Shown piece by piece: positions 53,539 through 64,000 of a stretch of 64,000 bases of DNA. The stretch lies in NCBI RefSeq assembly GCF_048771995.1, contig NC_133064.1:30855001-30919000 (forward strand), given 5' to 3'. This DNA is from Taeniopygia guttata. Its lineage: Eukaryota; Chordata; Aves; Passeriformes; Estrildidae. The notes under the pieces were generated by a model. It was given only the letters and a program-made list of their open reading frames with translations, did not search any database and was not told the DNA's origin. The number at the start of each line of letters is the position of its first letter. Position 1 is the first letter of the stretch. A program made the translations under genes and the position numbers.

Positions 53539-53960
53539 ATTGGGACGATTGAGCTGAGCAATAGCGTTGCGCCGAGTGTCCGGATGAGGCCGCTAAGCCA
53601 ATGGCAGCCGCCGAGTTCTAGCCGGAGATAGCCAGGGAGCGAAGAAACGGAGAGATCGGCAGGACTTAACTGGGCGGAGGAGGTAGTGTCGGGACCCCGC
53701 CTCCAGCAGCGCCGCGGCCTCCCGCCCTGGCTAGCGAAGGCGCTCTGCCTGCCCGGCCTGGAGAGGGCGCTGGACGCCCGCCGCGGAGCTTAGGCTTGAG
53801 GGGCGCGGCCCCAGCTGCTGGCCTCGCCTCGCCTCGCCCCCCGCCCGCCCGATGAAGCCTTGGCCAGCAGAAGCTGCCCGTCATGGGGCGAGGTGAGCGG
53901 GAGTCGCTGGGGCCTTAAGGCCGGCTGGAGACGAGGTAACTCGGACGTCCCCTGGTTTGG

Positions 53961-56265
53961 GCGTCATGCCGCGCCTGTCTGAATCAGCTTGTCTGCGACT
54001 GCTGCGACCTGCAGTTCTGTTCCGGGGCCGGGAATACTGTGAGGAAACATTACTCTGCGGCTCATTAATACCTGGGTTTGTGACCTACTCTTCTTTCCGT
54101 ATTGAGCCCCTTCCTAAGGGCTGGTGTGGAGTAGTTATGCTAACACCTTGCACCCTAAGTGTCTGAAGCAGAAAACAAAATGTCAAAACCTACAAACCTT
54201 GCTGTTGTTGATTGCTTGCTGTGGGTTAAACAGAGAACGTGACATTTATTTTGCAGTGGATATTGTATCTAAAAGTTGAGGTGTTTTATGTACAATGTAA
54301 TAGCTATTCCATTTTTAGTGTTTATTTTTTGTCCTAGTACACAGGAAGTGGGGATTTGGCCATTTTCAACTTGATCCCAGGCTATAAAGATTCATGCTTT
54401 TGACTTTAGAATTACATGTTTCTGCCTTTGGCCAAAATAGCATCTACCATACTTGCTATATAGAATATTGATCTACTGGAGGAATGGTGTGCATCACAGT
54501 GACACTCAGTTGCAATAGTGCGCCAGATTGTGTCCCATCTTGAGAATTTGGGAGGCTAAAGGCTGTATCCTGAAGTGACCAGTTTCTAAACTGGGTTTGC
54601 AGACAGTGCAGAAATTCCAAGCTAGTTTAGGTACTTAATTAATGAAGCGCCATATGATTTAATTTATTCTCTTGTTGCTCTGAGAAACAGAGTAAATTAA
54701 GTAGTGTCACATGCTGCACTGCTGGGTCTAGTCTACTTCCAACTGTCCAAATAACACAGCAGCCTAAGATGTAGACATACCTGCTCTTTGATATACCTAG
54801 GGGTAAAATGTTTGCAACCATAAAAATCTCAAGACTTTGCAGAAACATATTTTTTAGTAAAGTTCTCACAATCACAAGCAGCTCCAGCAGTACCTTGTTC
54901 TCTGATCTCTGATCTGTCTGCCTTTTTCCCAAGTTGTATACACAGATTAGAGTTACCAGGTAAAAATTATCAGCGGCAGACAGGCTATGTCAGAGCGCAT
55001 TGCATGTGCTCGAAAATTAAGGAAGATGTAATACTTTCCACCTTTGATCTGGAATACCATTACAACCCACTAATGTTCCTCAGCACTTTTCAGTTTTGTT
55101 CCCTCCAGATAGAGCAAATCCAGTTCCTATCCCTGTTCCCTTGAAGCCTCAGCTCTGACAAGACAAAATAGCTTTCTATGAACACAGAATGTGTAATATA
55201 TGCACAGACCTGTTCATGTAATTGACATAATAGCACATAAAGTCAAGCAGGAAGAATCCCCAATTCAAGGAAGTACCTATTTGCTACTATATGCATTTTC
55301 TCAATAGGAATTCTCCCTGATTTGTATGCAATTAGCTATTTCCTAACTTATGGAGTAATTTACTTCACAGTCTTTCAACTATTTAATGTGATTAAGTCTT
55401 TCAGTTCTGTGCAATTTTACAGTGAAATCTTTTGCTGGTAATTTAACACTTTAAAATTTCTATCAGATTTAGATCAAAGGAAAGCTTTTTGTTTATAATT
55501 CAGACCACTTTGACAAATTAATATGAACTCATAGCTCTACCACAGCAGGTCATTAGGTGTGTTACAGGGCTGTTGTATAAGTTGCATCAAGAATTCTGAA
55601 AAAACTACAGTGCTCAGAGTTGTAATTGTCAGGAAAATTAATCCACAAACACCAGAGGTTTATGTCCAAAAAGGAGACAGAGGAGTCCTGTAACCTTATT
55701 CTAATAAAAGGAGAGGTCATGGGGCAATTCCCATGGGGTCTCTCAAATTGTTAGAGGACTCATCCTTCTTTTTATCTTATCTTTCCGGCTGCATTTCCCT
55801 CTCTCTTTCCCCATTGGCTGAGGTACTTGAGAGATACAGACTTTTCTACTCTCCTCATTTGAACCCCCTTTCTAATGTGCATGTGTTAATAGCTGCAGAG
55901 GCAAATTCTTCTTCCTGTGAGCTATAATTAGTTAAATAAAAAAAAAAAGACCAGGCCAATTTTAACACGAGATGTATCACATCTCTTGCTTTTTACTTTT
56001 TGGGCAACATTTAACTGTTTTAGTCTTACAGACCCATTCTTCAGAACAAAAGCCTCCTCTTCTTAACAACAAAAAACAAAACAGAAAGAAAAAAGAAATC
56101 TTGCTTAAAAAAATGAACTACTTTGTGAGGTTTTGGAAAGTCAGCTATCTCTGCCTTGATCTTATCTCTAGTGGTGGTCCCTCTCTTCCTCTTTTACACA
56201 GCCTTGCGTTTAACTGTCTTTCGCCCTTCCCCCGCTGCCGCCACTTTACCTAGCGGGAGTAGCGG
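53961..56265. other. Unassigned flank upstream of MIER3
   Basis: Mostly unique-looking AT-rich DNA. No exon, RNA gene or repeat could be supported by eye. Confidence 0.4.
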
Positions 56266-56269
56266 GAGG

Positions 56270-56699
56270 GGGAAGAGAAGCTAGGGACTTCTTATAATAT
56301 GAGGGGAGCTGGACTGGACAAACGCAGATCAAGTCAATATGGTTAAAGATACATTCTCCTTTTTTTGTCTATAAAATGGCAGTTTATGTACACTTCAATA
56401 TAGTCTACAAATTGTGAACACACTATCATTGGTCAGCAAACGTTTACTTTTGCCCTAAGGTGGTTATAGCCTCACACTGCAGACTTGCACTAATTCACAC
56501 TCAGATAGCTCATTACTTTGTGGTCACAGTAACATAATTTCTAACTGCGCAACAACTATATTATTGCTGCGTCAAAGGCTTCCAGGCCCCACCAAGGCCG
56601 CTTATCAGAGGCCTAGTCTGAGGGTAGCTCAACCCTTTACTCTAAATATAAATCATGTCCTGTCTCTCTCAGAAATCTTAGAACAGGGAAGAACTTACA
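56270..56699 (-). mobile_element. LTR, family D, copy 2
   Basis: The reverse complement aligns with 2235-2625 plus 3259-3282. Shared landmarks: ATTTCTGAGAGAGA, TTGAGCTACCC, TTAGAAATTATGTTA and AACCATATTGACTTGATCTG. It is uninterrupted, so it shows the family before LTR E inserted into the other copy. Confidence 0.75.
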
Positions 56700-58740
56700 G
56701 ACAGCCATGGGGATCCTGGGGGCAATTCTCGCCTCCCTTTTGCCCTCTCTCTCTCTCCCTCTTTCTCTACTCACTTGCTGGGGCCGAGGCTACCTCCTTG
56801 GACTCGGGACCCCGGCAGGCTGGGAGCCACCCCTGGTAGTTTCGCCACGGAGCCAGCCCGCTCTTCAGTGGCAAATGCACACGATCCACACCCAGCACCA
56901 CCGCCGGGGCAGCTGGTGCATCTGGCAACCCCGCACCTTCCGGGACTCTGGCGCAACTAAGCCAGCTCCCAACCCCCAGCGGTGCCTCATGCAAACCACG
57001 CCTTGCTCCGCTTCCACCAGGTGGGAGAACACTGGCAGTGGCCTCTCCGGGTCGCCTCCATGAATCGGTCCCTGTCGCAGCCCCTGAGACCTTGCTGCTC
57101 GCACGAGAGCGGCCAAACACCTCTTAACCTTGACAATCTTTAACTTGGCGTCTCCAGGTGCTCTTGACATTCTCTTTCTTTAGTCCACATATCCTCTTTT
57201 TCCTTCAAGGAGGGCCCGTTCCGCTAAACATTTTCCGGACCCCAGTTTAGCATTGAACAACTTTCTAACAACCATGTGTTAAGACACTTCTCTGCTCTTT
57301 ATGCAGAGACTGCATTCAAACTCTTGTCTTCTTCTAGCACCAAGACATCATCACTCCACATTCTAACATCTACATTCTAACATCACTCCACATTCTAACA
57401 TCCTGTAGAGGTGAGTTTGCCAATCACCCCTCCCCCCTTTTTCAACTTCTTTACAAATTAAATTACCTTTGTTATGTGTGTTCTTCACCTGCAATTCACA
57501 TTACTCTCTACTAAGGCTACTAGCCACTCACAGCTGACACAGTGCCAAAACTAAAGACTTGCTTTGTTATCACATTTTTTTTCCATTCACAAGCTTGAAA
57601 AGTTGGCAGGAACAAGGTAAACAACAACTTACTTCCAAAGTGACCCTGCCTGCACTAAAAAATTTAAAGCAATGCTAGTTAGGGCAATGCAATTTGTAAT
57701 GAAGCCAAGGTTTGATTTGGGAAGGGCATCTGAGGACACACAGCATGAATTTTACAATTCTATATTTTGAAGAGGGAATGGACAAAATATGAATACAGTG
57801 GGGGGACAGCTAATAAGGAATTTGTCTCTGCAATACGCTCTCTTTGACTGCTAGGATACACTGTCTAAAGAGGTTCCTGTGGTAAAAACAATAACTGGGT
57901 GGGGAGAGGCACTCTTGATTTTAAGCCTTAATGCCACAATAGGAAACAGCACCTGAGCACTGCAGTGGTGAAGCACTCTGCCTGCAAACTCACCAGAGGC
58001 AAGCCACTGCTGTAGCCCTGCAGCACAGAGGGAATCATGGCTAAGCCCTCCCTGCAGGCCTGGATAAACTAAACAAGGAATCTACAACTTCTTCACAGCT
58101 CTTTAACTCATTCAAGAAATAAAACTATAGCAAGCAGAGATCCCTCCACCATCTTCTTCATATGTGTATGTCACACACCCACAGTGATGCTGAAATTAAC
58201 AAATTAGCAGCTTACATTAGAAGATACTGAAACTTTTTTTCCATCTATCTTTGTAGGTTCCCTTCTACATATGTAGCCACCTCCAATTCTGGGAAAAAAT
58301 GAGCCCTATTTTTCAGAAGTGTTTTGCATGCACAACTTTAGTTGCTGTTTTAGGTACACTGCAAGTAGCTAGCACTTCTAGAAAAACTAACAAACAAAAA
58401 AACCACAAAAACTAAGAAACCAAAACACATTTGGGTACATGAAAAAGGACTGGCTGGAAGGAAAAAGGTTTCTTATTGACTTACGAATCACCTGGTGTTA
58501 CCTTTAGTTTAACTTTACACACTGGGAACCACTTGATTGAACAGCCTCGTATCAACTCAAAATAAATTAATAGCAGGTTATGCTATGTCACAGCTGTAAA
58601 CTATTTTGTTTAATCTTAGAGTACAGTAAGTTACCTATTTCAAGATGAAAAATCACAATGCAAATTGGAAGAAATAATGTAAACTACTTGTACACAGCAA
58701 AGGGCAAAGGATTAGCTGAATCAACAGCTCAGTGAAGACA
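56700..58740. other. Unassigned; GC-rich part then AT-rich part
   Basis: 56700-57120 is GC-rich with overlapping frames on both strands and may be internal sequence of the LTR D element. A short tandem repeat based on catcactccacattctaa lies at about 57348-57403. From 57430 to 58740 nothing is recognised. Confidence 0.35.
57348..57403. repeat. Short tandem repeat (cattctaacat-based)
   Basis: The phrase cattctaacat occurs three times with catcactcca or cta between. About 56 bases in all. Confidence 0.75.
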
Positions 58741-58744
58741 TCTG

Positions 58745-59600
58745 CTCAGCATGAAGCATCCTCCCCTATTTCCTTCCCTAGCCCAAACTTCCTTGTTAAA
58801 TTTTCTTTATCTTCTTGGCCTAATTTTTAAAACTCTAGCTGTCATCTTCCCATCTTCTGGGATAACTCCTATTTCTAATTTCACTTGTAAATTTTGTCCC
58901 AATAAGTCGCTACCCACCCCTGGGACCAATAAGACATCCTCTATCTAAAATTGAGTTTCTTCCTCAATTAGCACATTTTTAATGACAGAACTGTGAAACT
59001 CTCTCCTTTTGGTCCTGTTACTTTACAGTATCTTTGTTCACACTATAACCTTTTTGCAATATTTAACAGATAGGTTCCTTTTGTCCATGTGTCTACTACA
59101 AATTCCAGTTCTTCTTCTTGGGGACCCCCTTTTAAAGTTATTACTGTCTCCAGATGGTATTTGTCCCCTAAAATATAGAGCTTATGACTTTTCTATTCCT
59201 CTTTTGTGCCCATCTCTGGAAAGATTTTCAGATCTTTTACCCATTTAGGACGTTTCTTATAATGTCCTTTGCTCTTACAGTAAAAGCAGACATTCCTGGA
59301 ATGCTCTTGAGACTCGGTTTGTATTGGGGTTTTGTTCTTTCCTGTTCCCCTGTCTCTACCACCGTTATATCTAGGAGTAGTGCCTGTGTGGGTTTTTTTT
59401 TTTTCCTTGCAATTGTTTTCTCGCATGGTGACTGCCACAATCCTTGCTTTTAGTTTGGCTTTGGCCACAGACTTTCTGAGCCACCTTTAATGGATCATCT
59501 AATAATTTGTTATGCCAATCATTATTTTTTTCCATTATCACACTTTGCTTGTTAAAAGGCTAGATAGCAACTTGTTGAACTTTGGTATATTTCTCTTAAG
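58745..59600 (-). pseudogene. Gamma-type ERV gag nucleocapsid and protease remnant
   Basis: At about 59250 a zinc-knuckle-like CFYCKSKGHYKK is followed by R-P instead of the fourth ligand Cys. Downstream (about 59090) is a protease-like segment in which the active-site D-T-G reads D-T-W. Several stops follow. A single-knuckle gag and this order fit a class I ERV. It lies just beyond an LTR (59718-60396) but has no matrix or capsid, so it is a truncated older copy and not the start of that LTR's provirus. Confidence 0.6.
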
Positions 59601-59717
59601 GATGCTCTGTATCTCTCTCTGTGGGCAAGTCACCTCTCACTTGCAGCAAGAACCAGGCAGCAAACCTTGTAATGCAAGGATTTCTCAGTGACAGTTTTTT
59701 TTAACACTGAAGGGCAG

Positions 59718-60396
59718 TGTTATCGCACAACAAACACTTAACTCTTAGCCCAGTCGGGCTCACTGGTTACTTTCAGCTGGATCTTGCCCCTTGCTACCTA
59801 GCGATGCTTGTAAGCGGTGCTTGCAAGTCTTGACTTGTACCATGCCCTTAGTAGCTGTGCTATCAGCTACCGGTGTCCGAAGCAACTCTACAAACTGTGG
59901 CTTGTGTCTGCGCTCCTGCTGCGCTATTGTCAGCATTCAGGAACACACATAATCACGGGATATGATTATATGCAGGTGCTTTTATTGAGAGCTCTGGGAA
60001 TCAGGGGTACAGTCCCAAATCTGACTCCAACATGGCTTTCGAGCTGAACGTATTTTATATTCTATCGTTATATAACTTACATAGTAATTATTAAACTGAT
60101 CTTGTTCTATTGTACACATTGACTTTATTCAAGCATGAGTTTCTCGTGATCTTTCTTAAGCTTCTGACTACAGTCTCTCATTATTATACTTACGCTTAAA
60201 CAGTAATTATATTTAATTTCTAAACAATCATTATATCTAACAATTATATCATTTATCATGTACCAGCTACACAGGTGCAGTTCTAGCAAGGTACAAGGCC
60301 TACATGTACCCAGGGTATTTTTTTTTCCAGGGCCTACTAAGCTTAATTTTCTTTCTAACCCTAAATCTCCATGATTTAAAAACCCTTTTACTATCA
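59718..60396 (-). mobile_element. LTR of the older minus-strand ERV
   Basis: 679 bp. On the minus strand it begins TGATAG right after a purine tract (CAAAGGGGAGAAAA) and ends GATAACA. AATAAA lies at 59981-59986. It follows the env remnant at the position of a 3' LTR. Confidence 0.7.
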
Positions 60397-60723
60397 TTTT
60401 CTCCCCTTTGAAAGTATTTTCACTTCACTATAAGTGCACATGCTTTCACTTGATACAGTCTTTTAGTTTCTGAGTTTATACATGATGTTGTCATACAGGA
60501 TTGACATAAACGTTGTCATGGATGTTGTCATAAACTGGAGGATTAGAGGATGAGGGGTGTGGATCTTGTGTCAGTGCCTTGATTATTTTTTGGTTCTAGG
60601 ATGTCTTCTTCTGTATTTCTCTTTTTAGGACACTGTAGACTAAATTACTAAGAACACAATTAATAGGATTATTACACTCTCAATGATAGACTTCATCCAT
60701 GAACTCACATTCTACCCTAACCC

Positions 60724-62240
60724 TTAAAAGACTTTGTCTAACCAGCTTGTAGTCAAATCTTTCTGCTCTTCTTGTGCTTCATGCTCTATTTGTTTTAACT
60801 GATTGATGTCATATTTTACATCTGCAGTTACATTTGGGATGTGGATGCAGCAATGATTAATCTGTCCCTTTAAAAATTCACACACTCCATGCTCTTTCAG
60901 AAGTAACAAATTTAAGGCAAATCGATTTTGAAAGGTCACTTTTGTGGTGGCTTGTAATTGTACATTTAGTTCTTTAAATTTTTCCTTAGTGAGTCTAGCC
61001 AGTCTATCTACATGACCTGTAAGTTTGTACATTTCTTTATTCTGATAGTTTGCTATAGGACCAAGCAAAGACTCTAAGGCCCACTCAGATTTTACTCTAC
61101 TAGAGGGTTTTTGCCAAGTTTCATCTTGATTTTCATTATTTGGAACTTCTCGTCTTGTTCTTATGTGCAGGAGCTCGTCTTTTCTCTTAAATGGGGCCTT
61201 TTTCCAAGTTGGACACAAAGTAGGGAGGCCTAAAGTAATTTCTTTTACTTTCCCATCTACAGGTAGATGGGTTGTCTAGGTACCATCACTTGTTGCCCAT
61301 ACGAATTGTCCTGGATTTCAGAATGTACTTTTGGTACATCCTACAATGATTTTGCAATTCACTTTACCCTGTTTGTGTTTGATACCTCTGCAGGCACAAC
61401 CAATTTGTAAGGCTACTGCCAGTGGTGGCATTTGTTTTATCTCTATATCATCAGGAGTGTAATCATAACTTTTATTACATGTCTACTAACTTTGTCTGCC
61501 TTTATTCTACTACTAGTGGTAGTGTTTGTTACTGCTGGATCTGTTTCATTTTTTGAACTTTCCCATTTAATGCACTAAGGAGTGGTTGCCATGTACTGGA
61601 ATTTTTGAAGTATACTCAGAGACGATGCACTGTCCCAAGGCTCTGTTTGACCTTTGTGACCTTTTGCCTTGCACTTCCACACCAGAATGGTTTCTGTAAC
61701 ATTTTCTGTAATCTTTTTATAATGTGGTAAGTAGCATTGCCATTGACTTGGGATGTCTCCCGCCCATTCTATTGGATATTTTATCGTGCCATTATTTTGG
61801 AGACAGTCTCATTGACTCAAAGGATGCAACCATTGTCTTATTACTTTCTAGATTACCTTGATTACCTGTCCTGATTCTGGTACCTGTTTGCATGTAATTG
61901 TTTTGTTCTTTTGTATTTCAGGCAGTTTTGTCATTATGATTCCTCAATTTATTTGGTCGCCTGCTGCCTTTGGTATTGGCAGACAGGCAGTTATTCTGCT
62001 AGTGTTCTGCATTTTGGCAAAATCTTTAACTAATCTAATCATTACATTCTGAGCCCAAATTGCATTTGAAACCTTTATCACCTGTGTTTCTGCCTGTACC
62101 TCCCTCTTCATTCTAGAATGAAGAGTGGCTAATTGATCTTTTTGCATTCTACATCCCGAAGACCATGAAATGAGCATTGGTACAATTACTGGTAACATTC
62201 CTGAAACAATTAAACACATCTTATCTGCAGCTTTGTTGGT
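60724..62240 (-). pseudogene. env: ERV envelope remnant (SU start and TM)
   Basis: The 5' part (about 61944-62219) has a hydrophobic leader-like start and an IWAQN segment. The 3' part (60724-61218) has RTRR before the TM-like region, LQA.TKVTFQNRFALNLLLL in the position of the heptad/immunosuppressive segment, and a C-x9-CC motif where gamma-type TM has C-x6-CC. Between them the frame is broken. The TM frame stops at 60724 after a WLDKVF, without a visible membrane anchor in frame. Non-functional as it stands. Confidence 0.7.
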
Positions 62241-62556
62241 TCCACAGTTTACACAGTCCGCAGTCCGGGATTGGCTTTCTTTACTTGAGTGTAGTGTATC
62301 TAGGAGTCCACTTTAGCTACCTTGACTGCAGTAAAGGTGGTCAATAGTACCTGATGGGGTCTAGTCTATTTTTCTTTTAATGGTTCTTCGTTCTAGTTCT
62401 TAATGTATACCTCGTCTCCTGGATTTATGCCATGAACAGGATTCTCGAGAGTCAGTGGCCTATTCTACACGAGGGCGCTCCGACGTCGTGCGAAAGTTTT
62501 CCAGAGAGACAGAACATAGTTATATACTTCCTGTTTTCCCATTACTGTTGCCTTTA
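62241..62556 (-). pseudogene. Gamma-type integrase C-terminus
   Basis: It encodes an integrase tail: a QEVYNYVLSLW segment near 62530, NPVHGINPGDEVYIK near 62420 and an LTTFTAVKVA segment near 62330, ending just before env. Stops interrupt it. A younger ERV cuts its upstream part at 62557. Confidence 0.7.
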
Positions 62557-62900
62557 TGAAAGACAACCAGGGACCTGGTTCAGGTGGCAGCACGGCGGCC
62601 TGGTCTCGCCCAAGCCACTCGGGCTAATCAACACACGCAGACACCAATATGGCAGACGGTTGAAAAGCGTTTATTATCCTATCTCGTGGGTTTAAATAGG
62701 TTTAGGGGTCTTTGCTACGTCAGAGGGGGGTTGGGGGTCTCAGGGATAGTGGGTAGTGGAAATTTACCAGAACAGGTGTGGCTACATTCTTCAGGGACTC
62801 CTGGGGTTAATGGATAAGTGGGGAAGAGAGAGGGGGGGAGGGGTCTATCTTTCCGTGACATCCCGGTGATCTTCCGCTCCGCCTGTCCCTATCTACCACA
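62557..62900 (-). mobile_element. 3' LTR of the younger gamma-type ERV
   Basis: 344 bp. On the minus strand it starts TGTGGTAGATAGGG and ends GTTGTCTTTCA. AATAAA lies at 62670-62675 and a TATTTAAA-like element near 62693. Its far end sits inside integrase codons of the older ERV. The matching 5' LTR would lie outside the window. Confidence 0.8.
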
Positions 62901-62914
62901 TCTCCCCCCTCCTT
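62901..62914 (-). promoter_or_regulatory. Polypurine tract of the younger ERV
   Basis: Minus-strand AAGGAGGGGGGAGA abuts the LTR start. Confidence 0.8.
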
Positions 62915-63069
62915 ATCACATACAAAATGAGGTAGTTGTAGATAGAGGCACTGGAGTGAGGTACAGACTTGTAACTTGTTAAGGAAAGGGTGGTTTAGTA
63001 GATCTGGGTAGATTTTTTAAGGCAGGTGCTGAAGGCTTTAGCTACTGACTGTGTTTGCAGTTTTTTGGT

Positions 63070-64000
63070 TTACAGCATTTGTTGGTGGCCTATGAACAGA
63101 ATGTTTGCCCTTTCCAGACGGGCTTGAACAAACGAGACTAGTTTGTTCAGCAGGCATGGTCCTATGGTAATAGCCAAAAGCAGTATTGCCAGTGGACCTA
63201 CCAGGGCAGAAATTAAAGTGGTGAGCCAAGGTGATTGATTGAACCAGGATTCAAACCAGCTCTGCTGGGTCTCCCTGTCTCTCTTTCTCTGAGCCAGTCT
63301 GTCTCGGAGTTCTGCCATGGAGTCTTTAACGACTCCTGTATGATCTGCATAAAAGCAGCATTCCTCCTTCAACGCTGCACACAATCCCCCCTGCTGCATA
63401 AACAAAAGGTCAAGTCCCCGCCTATTTTGTAAAACTACTTCTGAAAGCGAAGAGACTGATTTCTCTAGATAGGAGATGGATTTCTCGATCCTCTGCAGGT
63501 CTTCGTCGATGGTCATTTGCAGCTGGGAGAGTCCGTGTTGCTGGGTTGCGATGGCTGAGACGCCCGTGGCGGTGCCAGCTGCTCCCAAGCCGAGCAGCAT
63601 CGCGATAGTTATACCTGTGATGATTTCCCTTTTGTGGAGTCTGTTAGGTTCCTCGAGAAGATGGTATATTTCTTCGTCTGAGTGGTACAAGACCCTGGGG
63701 ACAATCAGAACTTGGACACAGAAATCAGTAGAGTCATTGAATTTGTCAAGGAACACACAAGGACTCACTCCGGACCTTTGGCAAACCCACATTCCAGACG
63801 CGGATGGGATCACCCACTTGTTAGTTCTTCTGTTAGGTTTGACAACTTTAGTGCAGAAGTTGCCTTTCTGCTTTGCTAAGGTTGCATTCCCAAAACATCT
63901 GCCCTGTCCTGTGATTTGACTCAGGGTGATTCCTCTGCGGGGAGTGTCCCATCTGCACTGGTGGGGGGCGCTGGCCGAGGAGTAACTGAAGGGGGTGTCC
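63070..64000 (-). CDS. env: Gamma-type ERV envelope, open and running off the window
   Basis: A minus-strand frame without stops from the window edge to a stop at 63070, at least 310 codons. It holds the end of SU, a basic cleavage-like HKR before a Gly/Ala-rich fusion-peptide-like stretch (about 63520-63640), heptad repeats, an LQNRRGLDLLF segment with C-x6-CC, a hydrophobic membrane anchor (about 63150-63210) and a cytoplasmic tail. This is the standard gamma-type TM layout. No ATG lies within the visible part that must be the start; SU begins beyond the window. The cleavage site is weaker than the usual R-x-K/R-R. Whether the whole gene is intact cannot be seen. Confidence 0.85.
   Translation of the reverse strand, partial: DTPFSYSSASAPHQCRWDTPRRGITLSQITGQGRCFGNATLAKQKGNFCTKVVKPNRRTNKWVIPSASGMWVCQRSGVSPCVFLDKFNDSTDFCVQVLIVPRVLYHSDEEIYHLLEEPNRLHKREIITGITIAMLLGLGAAGTATGVSAIATQQHGLSQLQMTIDEDLQRIEKSISYLEKSVSSLSEVVLQNRRGLDLLFMQQGGLCAALKEECCFYADHTGVVKDSMAELRDRLAQRKRDRETQQSWFESWFNQSPWLTTLISALVGPLAILLLAITIGPCLLNKLVSFVQARLERANILFIGHQQML

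Noticed and set aside
53957..54166. Possible divergent gene starting next to the MIER3 promoter
   Set aside because: A 69-codon frame with no recognisable domain and no supported splice structure.
58745..60396. Idea of a tandem provirus sharing one LTR between env and gag
   Set aside because: The gag piece next to the LTR lacks matrix and most of capsid, and no primer site follows the LTR. Insertion next to, or into, an older truncated ERV is simpler.

Overview
This is a bird genome. Three kinds of evidence point there: several CR1 LINE copies, one ending in the avian-type ATTCTATG octamer repeat; many avian-style endogenous retrovirus (ERV) LTRs; and a complete 13-exon vertebrate gene, MIER3, on the minus strand.

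Layout. 1-30 kb is a dense graveyard of nested retroelements. It holds LTR families with 4-, 5- or 6-bp target duplications, fragments of ERVL-type pol on the plus strand, a broken gamma-type gag, two mutually nested CR1 elements, and one almost complete class II (betaretrovirus-like) provirus at 11377-19485. That provirus has no env. It keeps its 6-bp target duplication, a Lys-type primer site, an A-AAA-AAC frameshift site and an unbroken protease-RT-RNase H-integrase frame. 30.2-53.6 kb is MIER3: a 3' UTR of about 3.3 kb, 13 coding exons with matching splice phases (553 codons plus stop), and a CpG-island promoter at about 52.9-53.96 kb. Its introns carry three CR1 fragments, a solo ERVL-type LTR and a deleted ERVL element. 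54-58.7 kb is mostly unassigned. 58.7-64 kb holds three more minus-strand ERV pieces: a gag/protease remnant; an older ERV (integrase end, env, LTR); and a younger gamma-type ERV whose env frame is still open where the window ends.

How it fits together. MIER3 encodes an ELM2-SANT corepressor subunit that recruits histone deacetylases. It is the only host gene I can support. The retroelements do not form one system. They are successive insertions whose order can be read from interrupted frames and target duplications.

Chromosome. MIER3 is sex-linked in birds, and from memory it has a W-linked copy in chicken. Together with the ERV density, this makes the Z or W chromosome likely and W plausible, but the sequence alone cannot prove it. 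I found no cellular RNA genes, CRISPR arrays or prokaryotic features.
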